Of a stretch of DNA of 64,000 nt, positions 21,173 through 32,355 are shown piece after piece. A program made the position numbers and the translations under genes. The notes beneath the pieces were generated by a model. That model was not told where the DNA came from. It saw only the letters and a program-made list of their open reading frames with translations, and searched no databases. The stretch lies in the NCBI GenBank assembly GCA_000827265.1, contig KN834790.1:229513-293512 (forward strand). The letters are read 5' to 3'. The stretch is from Collybiopsis luxurians FD-317 M1. Lineage: Eukaryota > Basidiomycota > Agaricomycetes > Agaricales > Omphalotaceae. Each line of letters begins with the position of its first letter. Position 1 is the stretch's first letter.

Positions 21173-21962
21173 TTGTGTGATGTGGGTTGAACGACTTATC
21201 TTCCGGTAAGAGCGATATGAGACCAATGGCCGTGGGGGTAGAAGAAAAGCGGGAGGGGAAACGAAACGACCGGCACTGCCTAGAAGCCTAAGGCTTAGAC
21301 TAGAACTAGCTCCAAGGGGCTATTCAGCACGTGAGTCGGACTTTTTGTTTCAGGTCGGTCAAAGCGTGTTATATCAAGCAAGAAATCGAGTCCGTCAATG
21401 ACGGATGGATATTCAAAACGGTACCCCAAGATGTTCTTGACATGTTTTCTTGCAACGAATTCTGCTGTGTACTTCCGCATCTTATTGGGAGCTCGCCTGG
21501 ATCCAAGGTAAAATTTATATCCATTCTCACAGCCACCTTAAAGTTGAATGTCTAAACCGCCAAAAAATTCGAATGCCACCGACGGACCTACTTTCAAATG
21601 AATGCAATGAGTCAAAATCAACGTCAATGATCATAAGATCAACATAAGATACTGGAAAATTTCCATAATACGGTCTGGAAGTTCCAAATATGGGTATGAA
21701 TAAACCCTAACGCCACGTGGCGAAGTACTACCTAAATTGGCACAAGAATCTACGTCGTCGTCGAGCTCATTGTGGTGCTTTCCTCGCGACTAATGATGGC
21801 ACTTTGTTCTACAATGTCACACATATGCGTGGCAGAAATGTCAAAGCAAAAAAAAAAAAAAGACCGCTATAAAATAAAATGTCGTTTATTTCACTGGGAC
21901 TATCAAACCCTCTTCCATTTCGCAACCTTTCCCCTGCACTATAGTTAATATACGCGTCAATC
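21173..21962. other. Intergenic, promoter region of the zinc-finger gene
   Basis: No gene supported. An A-run of 13 lies at about 21847. A TATA-like TATAAAATAAA occurs at about 21870-21880, roughly 90 bases before the ATG of the downstream gene. Confidence 0.45.
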
Positions 21963-23374
21963 ATGAACCCCAATCTGAACATGGAAAATTTTAACCGTCG
22001 CGAGGACTCGTGAGCATTCCTTTTACCGTTGAGTAAGCACTGTAATGACCCGACGAATCAAACAGCTGCCAAACGTCCTCGGAGTCTCGTCAATACCCAG
22101 ATCAATTTGGGCATCTGTCGCACACTAAACATTCAGAACAGCTCTTTTATAACAACCAAGATATCTTTGTGCATTTGGGAGCCCCCGGATCCCATACAAT
22201 CTCTCGTCCTGGAGCCACTATCCAACCGCCACAAGTGCATCCACCGGTTGTCGGAGCTACTCATCCAAAGCCATTTTCCGTTCCTTATTCCAATTTCAAC
22301 ACTCCTTCCTTCCGAATCCCTGTTTCTATAGGCACGAACGCCTCCACCACTACCAATCTTAGTTTTCTTCCTCCGCCTGGCTGGTTCCATGCTCCATTCG
22401 TTTCGTCCAACAGCCACTGGGTGAATCCGGAGTCATCAATGGCATACGATTCGACCGAATACCGTTCGAACAATGCCAGTTATATCCAGTTCCATTCCCG
22501 GATTTCAAGTATACCGCACTACGCCAGCATGCACGGTCAGGCATTTATATTGCAAAATGCAGACTTTGACTATCATCGCTACATCCCCTCTGTTTTGCCC
22601 GCAGCGCCGCAGTCCTTCGAATCGACAGTCCAGAACCCGCCGGTAAGGCAAAGGTACATGTGGGGAATTCCAAGATATGCTCCACCGTCCCAGCCCCAAG
22701 TCCCTGTATCTTGCTTCGAATCACAATACTCGAACACCCCCACAAGCAAGGATTCGAGCAAGTCGGACGTTCCTCCTTCCAGTCCCTCAACGTCAAACCG
22801 CCCAGCCCATATAGTTCACCCCACCACCCCACACCCCATCCAGAGTTGCCGCTGTGCCTTCCTCAATGACGATGGGACAACGGTCTGTGATTTCTTGATG
22901 AACGGGCGCAACGTCGACGAGCATATTCGCTCTCACCTCCCAAGATTAACTTCAACAAAAGAGCCGTTCACACCGATACGGTGCTGGTGGAAACAACTGA
23001 CCGGTGAACAATGCGGGACCGTTTGCGACAGCCCCAAAACTCTCTTTCGACACGCACATGTCCATCATCACATCCAGTTTCCCTGTCCGTACCCTCTATG
23101 CAAAAAGAAGTTTGGCCGAGGAAGAACAGACCCGATCCTTCGCCATCTAAGGACTGTGCACGGGCTTCCTCGATTCCGACGTGCGCAGAAAAGGCGTTCC
23201 AATGGAGACAGAAAGTACCCAAGAAAGAGCAATCTTACCTGGGATGATGTTCGGGACATGTTGGGAAAGGACTCGGCCGAATGGTCAAAGATGGAAACGC
23301 AGATTCTCACCGAATCCCGCGAATTGGAAGAGGAGAAAGAAGAAAAAATGCTGCCGGTAAAATCTGAGACGTAG
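21963..23374 (+). CDS. C2H2 zinc-finger protein
   Basis: Probable DNA-binding regulator. Exons 21963-22009 and 22066-23374 are joined across a 56-base intron with branch site TAATGAC, giving 451 residues from MNPNLNMENFNRRED. The N-terminal 270 residues are Pro/Ser/Tyr-rich and disordered. The C-terminal part has three Cys/His units: about 277-307 (C.CAF...VCDFLMN...DEHIRSH), about 321-349 (CWWKQL...CGTVC...LFRHAHVHH) and about 356-380 (CPYPLCKKKFGRGRTDPILR, then HLRTVH). The last is a classical C2H2 finger. A basic segment RFRRAQKRR follows and may aid DNA binding or nuclear import. The C-terminus is acidic (ELEEEKEEK). Similar single-gene fingers are common in Agaricomycetes; targets unknown. 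Confidence 0.75.
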
Positions 23375-23706
23375 TGCAAGTTATTTTGTATCGCAGGACG
23401 ATTGAATTAGGACATAGAATGACATGTACAGTACTTGTAATATTCTTCAAACTTCAGAGAAACTTCAAACTCTTTCAGCAACTGGTTGAAATCCGAGTGT
23501 GTACTGTGAGTTAGGAATTAGAGTAAAGAAAAATTGATCACTGACTTGTTTGGGGTAACATGTAATGATGATACAGCAGATGCTCCGTTAAAGAGAGCTA
23601 GAAATATAGCGAATACTAATAGAACGAAAAAAGAAAGAAAAGCGCTAAGCGCTCGCAAAAGGCGCCGACCCTGCTCATCTCTTTCCACGACGACCACCAT
23701 GGATCT
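23375..23706. promoter_or_regulatory. Short spacer before the pseudouridine synthase gene
   Basis: 332 bases without a gene. The ATG at 23698 immediately meets a stop, forming a three-codon upstream ORF (ATG GAT CTA TGA) whose stop overlaps the ATG at 23707. It could lower translation of the main frame. Confidence 0.4.
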
Positions 23707-24908
23707 ATGAGCTTTCGCATCGTCTTTCGAAATTATCAGATTTTAGAGTCCATTCGGATTCTCTACATCGACAGAGCCTTTGTGGTAGTCAATAAGCCGC
23801 CTAATTTTATCACACAGTACCCAAAAGATATTAGCTGGTCGGGCTCAGAATCTGAAGCAGTTGCTGAACTTGTAGGTTCAAGTCAGTATATATCACAGTC
23901 TCCTGTTACCACTCATCTCAGTACTTGTAAAAGTAGTTCCTTCATCCTCGACCTCAACAAAACTCTACCCGGTCCATCGTTTGGACAAGGTCAATACGCT
24001 CGTCGATTCAATTGGTACTCATTTGAAGAAAATTCCTTTTGCCAGGGAACAACCGGATGCCTCGTCTTTGCTCGTTCCCCTGCTCATGCTACTGCATTCT
24101 CGCATCAGCTCAAACAAACGACGGTACAAAAAATTTATCATGCACTGGTCGATTCGGCATCAAGTCCCATCCTGTCTTCGGCACAGCTGAATCAAGTGGG
24201 ACAGATTCGAGTAAACATGTCGCTGGAGAACGGTCGGCCATTCGTTGCTCCTTCACACCTGAATTCCGATGTTCGAGAAACAATAACTGATTGGGAAGTC
24301 GTAGGGACCAATGTGAGTAAAGATTTTGCGCATCACCGCTTTCCGCCTCGAGTAACGCGTCAATCCAAGCCTACAGCGGGAATCTCACTCATGAAGCTTC
24401 GTTTGCATACGGGAATCAAGCATCAGTTACGTGTCCACATGGCAGAGGTTCTACGAGGTATGTCGCCCCCAGAATCAAGCCTTAGATCATCCGTCATATT
24501 TTTCTTTTACAGCTCCCATTCTCGGCGACCTTCAACATACCGGTCTTACATGGACGCAGACATTCAAGCCAACGGTCTCTATTCCAGCCGATCGACTATT
24601 TCTACATGCTTCGGAAATCTCATTTCACGTAGGTTGAATATAATGTCTTTATTCCTAACACCCACTCTTCCGCTCCTCAGCGCTTCAGACCAACGGGAAA
24701 ACCGAAACGCATCAACCTCACTGTGCGTGCGCCACTACCTCATCACTTCCTTCAACTTTGTAGGTACGCTGGTATTGAGCTCCCCCCGAATGCATCAACC
24801 TTGGTTGAAGGAGGACTCTTTATTGATGGGCAGCCCGTGCAAGATGTTCCAGACTTGGATGGATTCTGGGTCCCTTCTTTGACACATCCCATGGTCGCGA
24901 GTTCATGA
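23707..24908 (+). CDS. RluA-family RNA pseudouridine synthase
   Basis: Isomerises uridine to pseudouridine in RNA. Five exons: 23707-23881, 23922-23989, 24046-24457, 24513-24628 and 24681-24908, for 332 residues; all junctions keep phase. The second intron removal creates the diagnostic motif HRLDKGTTGCLVFA, with catalytic Asp80. Upstream is the family motif FVVVNKPPNF. Downstream are KIYHALVD and LRLHTGIKHQLRVHMAEVLR followed by APILGDL, the usual substrate-binding core. A C-terminal LFLHASEISF block follows, as in mitochondrial or cytosolic RPUSD/PUS-type enzymes. There is no N-terminal S4 domain. The first intron (40 bases, donor GTCAGT) is the least certain junction. Family is certain; RNA target is not. 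Confidence 0.85.
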
Positions 24909-25704
24909 AGCCTTGTGAATAACGAATCAACGGCTCTTGATCGGAATCCATGGCACTTAGATATCGCTGCCGACATTGGTACTTTCAACCCCGCTATACT
25001 GATCAGCCAAGCACACATTTCCTTTGGATCGAGATTGTTGCCTGAGGCTTCTGAAGAGCCAAAGAACTAAACAATGAGCCAATTTACTTTTTGACTTCAG
25101 TTAGGGGTGCCCGAGCTTCCAGATCTCAGTTCCGGTCGTTCGTACTCAATGCTCCTTCCTTCTGACGGTGGGAAAAGCGAGTATGTCCGCAATGCTTAGC
25201 ATTCTGTTTGGTTCGACAACACTGGTTCTTTTGTTTATTTGTATACACCGCTGAAGGACCTCATAAACTCCATATTTCAACCTCCGCTACTACTATGTAG
25301 TTGTGAGTTTGTGAAGACTCGCCTATACGTGACCGTTGCCGCAGATATCTGGTGTTATAGGAGCTTGATCATCCTCACAGAATTAGAGTATTGCCTAATT
25401 AGAGTATTAGCTATTCTATCCAGCCTCCAACTGCCGATCTTGAAGCTCTTTCACCGGCGTTTGTCATCTCAGTAGCGACGTGATTGATTTCGATGGATTC
25501 CCATATCACCATCAGTAGCTTGGAGCAATAGCTTGGAAATAGCGTCTCCATCTCCTTCATCAACGATGGCTGCAGTGTACGACCACTGATGCCGCCTCAC
25601 CTGTGCGTGGCATTCTAGGACCTGCATATAAGAACTTCTGCCCCACCATCTCACCCCCCACAAGCAAGTACCTTATTCCAGGAATCTTTTATGATCTTCC
25701 AGCC
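24909..25704. other. Intergenic and promoter of first Ser-rich gene
   Basis: No gene supported. A TATA-like CATATAAG lies at 25625-25632, about 75 bases before the ATG at 25705. The preceding 100 bases resemble the upstream regions of the paralogs at 27511 and 33348. Confidence 0.5.
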
Positions 25705-26342
25705 ATGAGATTCAGTGCCAGTTTTGCTTCCCTGCTCGCCAGTACCCTCCTTCCATTGAGTCCTGCTCTAGGCCAGCTATCTTCACATGTTACAGTTATT
25801 GCTGGGTCAGTGCAAGCCCTTATATTGAACCAGCTCCTTGTTTACTATTGAATGATTAATATACCTTCTTGTATCCCTTCCCCAGTGAAACACTCACACT
25901 TCCTCCGGGCATATCCATCCTCAGCATACCCCCCTTTAGTATATCTATCTCCGGTATCTCTATCCCTAGTGTAATTCCAGGCATATCCAAACCCAGTGTA
26001 TCCAAGCCCAGCGCATCCCTCTCTGACTTCCCCTCTCACACTATTTCTACTTCCCTCACAGCATTCTCCGCATCCTCTTCTCCCACGGAATCCCCCGCAT
26101 CCCAGACTTCTTCAAGTTCTGCTCCCAGTCAGGTCACCGGAAGCGGATCCTCTGCATCTACCACCAGCAGTGGAGGTGTGATCGCCAGTGGCGGCCAAGC
26201 TTCCGCTTCTGCTTCTGTCGGCAACTCCAGCTCTGGATCTTCAAAGGCGTCCTCTTCCAGCAACGGAGCAATGAGTCTGGAAGGTGGAGCTATAGGTTTG
26301 ATGGTTTCTGCTGGCGCGGCTTGGGTTATTTGGATGCTGTAG
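25705..26342 (+). CDS. Ser-rich secreted, probably GPI-anchored protein, paralog 1
   Basis: Exons 25705-25805 and 25886-26342 (intron donor GTCAGTG, 80 bases) give 185 residues. The N-terminus is a signal peptide (MRFSASFASLLASTLLPLSP) cut after about ALG. Next comes the family signature VTVIAGETLTLP, a stretch of about six PSVSIP/PSVSKP-like repeats, then a Ser/Thr/Ala-rich region. The C-terminus has small residues before a hydrophobic tail (GAIGLMVSAGAAWVIWML), the layout of a GPI-attachment signal. Likely a cell-wall or surface protein. The intron sits at the same codon (Gly of VIAG) in all three paralogs. Confidence 0.7.
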
Positions 26343-27510
26343 ATTATGATGCATACCTTAGTTTTGTAGCGGAAGTGGCCTTGGCTCGAGGATTTCTAAA
26401 TTCGGACAGAGGGTGAAGCTCCATCGTACCTTTGAATTTGGATTATATCCTGATGTATATTAACTTTTTACTCGATTACTACATATGTCCCCCCAGAAGT
26501 CGTAGCAACCAAAGCATACTAGATCATCTCACTTCCAGGAGCCACAGCCTCGAAACCTTCCGATGTAATACACGTATCGCAGGAGGACTTTCTTGCCAGT
26601 GGTGTGTAGCCTGCCCTACCACTATTGAAAACTAAGCCGAAAGGGAGCCCTACAGACGTCTTTCCTCTTCTCCACACCACTGGCGGACAAAGATGAGACT
26701 TTCCCTAAGCGATGTTCGATCTGTGGACTGTTATGCCTTGATTATATATCCGAGTCCCTTATAATATAGAATCTGCTCTCTTCAATCTGCGTGTCTCCTT
26801 GTGCATTAGCAAGTTGAGATATTGATCCTTGAAGAGATGTTAGCTAACACCGCACTACGTGTTTCACCTCGATGGGCGATACCCCTTCTTGCAGCTCTTA
26901 CGGCCAATTGTTAACGCTCTAACTGTCGCGATCTTCCGATATCTCTCGGATTGCTATTGAGAATCGGACATGGTCGATTCCCGAGAACGAGAGATGTCCT
27001 TGTCTCGAGCATGGAACTGTCTCGAATTGCTTCTCTACATGCCATGGAGGGACCTAATGGAATCCAGAACTCCAATCCCCTTCCTCCTAACTGTGAGTAT
27101 GAGCTCGAGAGGTCTTGCAGAATTTATCTGCGTAATGGATTGTTATTGGTACTCGAGGAGAAAGTTGAAACAACGTATCGCCTTGATTGGCCAGGCTCGC
27201 TGAGCGCTGAGCGCTCAGCCTTGAACCTTGTGTTCATAGTAGATCATTACCCTCGTATTTTTAGCCCAGCGGCTTCAATGAATTCTGTCGCTTTTTTTGA
27301 CCCTCCATTTATCTCATGATAGGAATGACCTGCAGCTGCGGTCTTAGAAACGGCGATGGCTGCTGCTCCTCAACCTGTGCATGGCGCTTCAAGGCCCCTA
27401 CATAAATTGATTGCAGAATTTCTGCCTTACCTATATCCTCACCAGCTCACTCTCATTTGCAAGAAACCTAAATGACTATACCAGGACCCAAGTTTAATTA
27501 TTTTCTGACA
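26343..27510. other. Intergenic with lectin remnant and shared upstream region
   Basis: Contains the lectin fragment at 26490-26625 and, from about 27195, an upstream region alignable with 32960-33347. Both begin with AGCGCT-palindromic sequence (GCTGAGCGCTGAGCGCTCAG). A TATA-like CATAAATT occurs at 27401-27408. The open stretch at 26951-27319 has no recognisable content. Confidence 0.5.
26490..26625 (-). pseudogene. Fragment of the lectin-like gene
   Basis: Blocks such as AACCTTCCGATGTAATACACGT and its surroundings closely match the lectin gene at about 29090-29200 (AATCCTTCCGATGTAATGCA). Only about 135 bases remain, and no start, signal peptide or frame is preserved. Confidence 0.65.
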
Positions 27511-28124
27511 ATGAAATACAACGCTGGTTCCGCGCTCTTTCTTGCTAGTATCCTCCTTCTTTTGAGTCCTGCTCTAGGCCAGGATTCTTCACAGGTTACA
27601 GTCATTGCTGGGTAAGTGCAAGTCCATTCGTTGAACCAATACCTTCTACCTACTAAATGGATAACCTACCTATTTGCATCTCTTTCTCTAGTCAAACAGT
27701 TACCGTTCCTGTTGTTCCTAGCGTATCGATCCCCAATATATCGATCCCTAGCGTATCCATTCCCAGTGTATCGATTCCTAGCGTATCGATCCCCAGTATA
27801 TCGATCCCTAGCGTATCCATTCCCAGTGTATCGATTCCTAGCGTATCGATCCCCAGTGTATCGATCCCTAGCGTATCCATTCCCAGTGTGTCTATCCCGA
27901 GCGTATCCATTCCTAGCATATCTGCCCTCAGTCAGGTCACCGGATCATCTGCTGCTAGTGTGTCTGCCAGTGGCGGTCAGGCTTCTGCTTCTGCCAGCAG
28001 CTCCGGTTCTGGATCTTCGAAAGGGTCTTCTTCCGGCAATGGAGCGATGAGTTTCGAGGGCGGAGCCGTGGGTACAATGGTTTCGGCTGGTACTGCTTTA
28101 ATTGCGATTATGTGGATACTGTAG
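27511..28124 (+). CDS. Ser-rich secreted, probably GPI-anchored protein, paralog 2, with minisatellite
   Basis: Exons 27511-27611 and 27692-28124 (donor GTAAGTG, 80-base intron) give 177 residues. Signal peptide MKYNAGSALFLASILLLLSP, cut after about ALG; then VTVIAGQTVTVP. Residues about 40-110 are a near-perfect repeat of five residues, P-S-V-S-I and close variants, encoded by a minisatellite with a 15-base unit at about 27714-27925. The tail (GNGAMSFEGGAVGTMVSAGT, then ALIAIMWIL) fits a GPI signal. The repeat makes length variation between strains likely. Confidence 0.75.
27714..27925. repeat. 15-base minisatellite within paralog 2
   Basis: About 14 tandem units alternating between forms such as CCTAGCGTATCGATC and CCCAGTATATCGATC, in frame, encoding P-S-V-S-I repeats. 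It also keeps the minus strand open (27692-27919), which is a by-product. Confidence 0.85.
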
Positions 28125-28968
28125 ATAATGTATGCCTTGGCTCGTTGAACGATTTCATGGTAGAGCTGGTTTTGGCTTGTGGTTTCATATATTCGAACGG
28201 AAGACGAAGCTTTGCTTCTTAGATCATGCTTGATTCCTATGTCTCATTACGGTAACAGTAGATCTGAAATTATATCAAACACTTTGTAAAGACAGTACTC
28301 ATCAGGTCTGAGCCTGAGGGAGCACTCAGTTCACTTTACAAGGAAGCGGAGACCGAAGCAGATGGTCAATTTTCGACTTACCGGAGTCTGTCGGATGGAG
28401 TGGGCCGAGGGGTCTGCAGGCAAGCCCTGAGGCCGCGAATATGGTGGATAGCGGTGAGATACGCTACTGTACAACGGCGTGGCGTACGTTTGACCATTAT
28501 GTGACTCGCGCCAAGCTCAGGCTAAATCTTGAACGGGTGGACGCGACGCGTTTCACCTATTCCATGGACAGTTTCTCCAATACTATACGCAGGTCCATCC
28601 AATACTCAAGGTATGATCTGATTATGAAGGACAAATTCTCAAATATGAAGAACCCTACAGCGTACAGTAACAAAAAAGAGTAAGTAAAACATTTACCCAC
28701 AATGAAAATGAAAACAGCATTCTGCAATTGATTAAAATGCAAGAATACACGGGATTTAAAAAAGAAGAACAACGCAACGTTGCTGTCTGTGCTGAAAGTA
28801 CAACAACACTTGAGGAAACCAAACCCAAATAATTCAAATCCAAAAAGGAAGGAAGAAGTAACAAAAAAGAGATGACAGGGGCCAAACAAAGTGCAAATAG
28901 TACCAATGCTAATGTAAATTACCTCATTGACCTGCCACTTAAAAATACCAATGAACCACACTTGTTGC
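28125..28968. other. Intergenic between paralog 2 and lectin gene
   Basis: The 3' flank of paralog 2 (to about 28290) is alignable with 32355-32530 beyond the remnant copy (shared ATAATG.ATGCCTTGG and AGTAGATCTGAAATTATA). An open stretch at 28557-29237 on the minus strand overlaps the lectin gene out of frame and is not supported. Confidence 0.45.
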
Positions 28969-29699
28969 TTATCCGGACAATGGAGCCACACTCCATCCAT
29001 TTCCAGTATTAACCGCCTCGCTAATTGTACCCGGAGCACCGGCACTGATAAATCCAATCCTCCAAGTGGGAGTAGCGCCCGCAGAAGCTTCAGTAACCAA
29101 AACATAAAGCATCTCACTATCGGGAACGACAGCGAATCCTTCCGATGTAATGCACGTGTTGCAGGTGGGACCTCCTTGCCACTCATTGGTGGCTTGCTTA
29201 TAGATGTATTCTGATAGCACATTTTGTGGGGAGACAAAGACCAAGTGTGTCTGAGTAATGAGGTGTCAGAGATATCCTATGACAAAAGGGTGCATGGCAC
29301 AAACCTCTACGTTTATAGTGCCAGAGGTTAGGGCCGCCGAAGCAATTGGACTATTTGATCTAACTTCCGACGATGGAACAAGGGGTGCAAAGGTCCATAC
29401 TTGTCCTCCCTCAGTAAACGCATTGGTAACCCCAACCCCGGTAATATCACCAGTTGTCGAGTTTTGATAGTAAATTGCAGCGGCACCAGTGGAGACTGCC
29501 ACCGCAGCCATATGGCTGCCAGAAATGGGGATAAAAGTGGCGGCAGCATTGCTGTCAGTGACAGCAGAGAAAGCAGGTAGAAAAACTGAAAGGAAAAGCG
29601 GCAGAGCCTAGGAGGAAAGCCCGAGTGCATTGCTTTAGCAAAGTTATTCACATAAAGACACTGGAGAGACATACAAGGAAAAATTTAGAAATGAACATC
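28969..29699 (-). CDS. Small secreted lectin-like protein (possibly fucose-lectin-like)
   Basis: Three exons, 29676-29699, 29305-29607 and 28969-29250, give 202 residues. Splicing the 24-base first exon to exon 2 creates a textbook signal peptide (MFISKFFLALPLFLSVFLPA). The mature protein has AAIYYQNSTTGDITGVGV, SNSPIASAAL and VFVSPQNVLSEYIY. These recall the YYQD...G.I.E, GSPIAAV and VYF...N.L.EY motifs of AAL-type fungal fucose lectins (a six-bladed propeller of about 310 residues). At 202 residues it would cover only part of such a propeller, so it might act as an oligomer. A CNTC motif could form a disulfide. The lectin link is by eye only. Confidence 0.55.
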
Positions 29700-32227
29700 T
29701 TGAGTTTGAACTATATAAGTGGGGAATCCTAGCTGGATTGTTAAAGGAAAATACTGAAGCTCAAGCCTTATAAGTACTTCAAACTGCGCATACTCAGTGC
29801 AAGTACCCACGAGATGCGGATGATCTTCGATAGAAATGGGTGCCAGACATTTTCACATTCGAGCTGTCTGTCACTTGAAAGTGATGTCGATCATGTCTAA
29901 AATTAAATACTGCGATCCGAAATCATGTCGGGGCTCTGGCTAACAGCTCTGACGATATCAAGAGAAGAAGACACATCTAAGTCTGACTGGTAGAATCGCT
30001 GAACTCACTGAAGTTTTACCACCGCCGTTCAAGGTGATGTATACAAAAAAATTTCATTCATCACATCCGGGTTCAATTAGCTTTGAACAGATCGAACACT
30101 GTCACTGGGATATTGTAAGGGCGGTTGTATGGTAAAGATACGAGCTCTTATATCATGCAGAAATAAACATAACTAGGGTTTATAGAGAACACAGTACTTA
30201 ATTAGTGCACACGAGGTGAAAGTAAAAAGCTGACTACGTATATGTAATGGCAGCAATAGTAGACAGGGTTTAGCTGAAAAAATATTACGCATAAAGACAG
30301 AGAGACATACAAGTAAAAATTTGGAAATGAACATCTCGAGTTTCAACAAATCAAGTGGGGAATCCTAATTGAATTATTAAAGAGAACTATTGAAGTCTAT
30401 GCATTATAATTACTTGGAACTGCATATACTCACTGTAACACTTTCCGCGAGATGCGGATAATCTTCAACAGGAATGAGCGGCAGGCATTTTCACATTCGA
30501 GTTGTCTGTAGTCGCGAGTGCACTTCGTGAAAAGCCAAGAAGAATGGGAGCTAGACGGGCTAGGGAATCTACACTTGAGTTTCACAAAGTCCAGCGATGC
30601 TACGGATACTCACGTCTTCGAGGAGGTTTGATCCGTAAGATGGCATGATGCATGCACGAATCTGATCAGGGCCATTCCAGTGGCGCCGTATGCCATATGA
30701 TATATCATATCTCGATTGACGGCGCTTGTTTTCACTGATGTTATTCCTTTTCGAGTTCATAATTTATTGTTTAATGCAGTTCTTTGTAGCTGGGGTCTGT
30801 CCTCGTCCATGGACTAGTATCATGATGCTAGAGGCATTCCGTGTACGGCGGAACCAAGCTCAGAGTATCTGATATGATTGGAAATTTCCAATTAGACCCT
30901 AACATCTCTGCGCAACTAAGTACTAAGTCTAGTTCATATCAGTAGTCAAATATGACAATGCATAGGAAGAGAGTCAGATATCGGAGCAACGCGATCTGAT
31001 TCCCAACATCGTTCTTCTGGGACTTGAACTCGAGAGCCAAGACAGACTAGAGTATCGATGAGTTAATGCTACCTATTCCTATCGAATGTTGGATCATGGA
31101 GAATGTGATTTGTTTGATGTCGGTTGCACACATCGCGATCCGAAGAAACTACATGCATCACGTCAGGGCTCTAGCTAACAGATCGGACAGTGTCAAGAGA
31201 AAAAGGCGCGCATCTAAGTCTGACTGGTAGAATTGTTGAATTCGCTAAAGTCAAACTGGAGGGCGTGATTTATGTGAAGTTAGTAAAGCTCAGTTACCAC
31301 CACAATTCAAGGTGATGCATACAAAAAAAATAATTTTACATTCATCGCGTCCGGATTTGGGCTTTGAACACATCAAACATTGTCACAGGGATAGCTAAGC
31401 CGGACTGGTAGAATCGCTCAACTCGCTGAAGAAGAGTTTAGACTCAATAGCTTGTATAGATCTCACCTAGCTCAATAATGGCAGCTCAATTTACAGGCAG
31501 TTTGTCTGATCCACCTTTCCTATCGCTGTCGAAGGCGAGATTTGCCGGATATGTTCGAGCCGTATCCGATACTCAGCACAAGCTATAGACTGGATTCGCA
31601 TCTAGACACTGTAAGAACCTTCTTGCAAATTTTCAATAACGAATGTCCCTTATTATAGAAAGTTTCTAACTGGAACCATATTGAAAAAACGGGGATGAGG
31701 TCGGCGAAGTCAAGTGCTACGACGTTTCTGCATGCATCATTTCCGTGCAATAATTGAGCGGAAAAGGTACATCCGTGTCCGCCCAGTAGCATTTAAATTT
31801 GCTGGAGAAGAGTAAGACTCCTCGGTCTTTGTACGTACATCAGAAGACGAAACGGAAACATAGGCACGGGAGAAGAATCCTAAGCTTAACTGAACCTCAA
31901 ACTAAGCTGACCCCATTGACTCTTCCGTGAACCTTTTACTCTATATTTCTCAACAGAGAAGGTCTGGAAAGCCGCCAACATCTGATTCACCCTGGCAGCG
32001 ACAGGATCTGAATGTACAACTGTGTTATACAGGCTGCGGTCCTGTGACTCCAGTGCAAACTAGTGGTCAGACAATTTCATGCCGCTTTGTTCTGACCAAG
32101 TTTGCAATGTGGTGGATAGGGCCAGCAAGTAAGCACCTGCTTTCCACACGTACCGAGACCCAGCACAAGTCGTAGACTTACTTTCACGTATCATGCCCCG
32201 AGTTTACCCCACTGCCGTACACGGGAT
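29700..32227. other. Repeat-laden intergenic region
   Basis: No gene supported. About 29655-29880 (lectin exon 1 and promoter) is duplicated at about 30290-30515. About 29890-30120 is duplicated at about 31130-31400 (shared CATCTAAGTCTGACTGGTAG). The open stretches at 30569-30760, 31583-31792 and 31927-32175 have no recognisable content. Confidence 0.5.
30290..30515 (-). pseudogene. Duplicated lectin promoter and first exon without gene body
   Basis: The minus strand keeps ATGTTCATTTCCAAATTTTT followed by a GTATGT donor, as in the lectin first exon, and the upstream 180 bases also match. No lectin exon 2 follows. Confidence 0.6.
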
Positions 32228-32355
32228 TCTGCTTCTGCTTCTCCATCTTCGAAAGGGTCCCGTTCCAGCAATGGAACGGCGAGCCTGGAGGGCGGGACCG
32301 TGGGTTCGAATGTTTAGGCTGGCGCCGCTTTGATTGCGATTATGTGGATGCTATA
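32228..32355 (+). pseudogene. C-terminal remnant of a fourth Ser-rich/GPI family member
   Basis: Encodes a decayed tail resembling SSSKGSSSGNGAMSLEGG, followed by an in-frame stop and then GAALIA.MWML. The 3' flank also matches paralog 2. The signal peptide and Ser-rich parts are gone. Confidence 0.7.

Noticed and set aside
27692..27919. Minus-strand open frame of repeated M/L-G-I-D-T-L units
   Set aside because: It is the mirror of the in-frame 15-base minisatellite of the plus-strand secreted-protein gene; any repeat with a unit divisible by three opens several frames.
27714..27925. CRISPR-like array
   Set aside because: Repeats are contiguous 15-base coding units without unique spacers, in a eukaryotic gene.
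28557..29237. 226-codon minus-strand ORF rich in Phe/Leu
   Set aside because: It overlaps the spliced lectin-like gene in another frame, while the lectin model explains signal peptide and splice sites.
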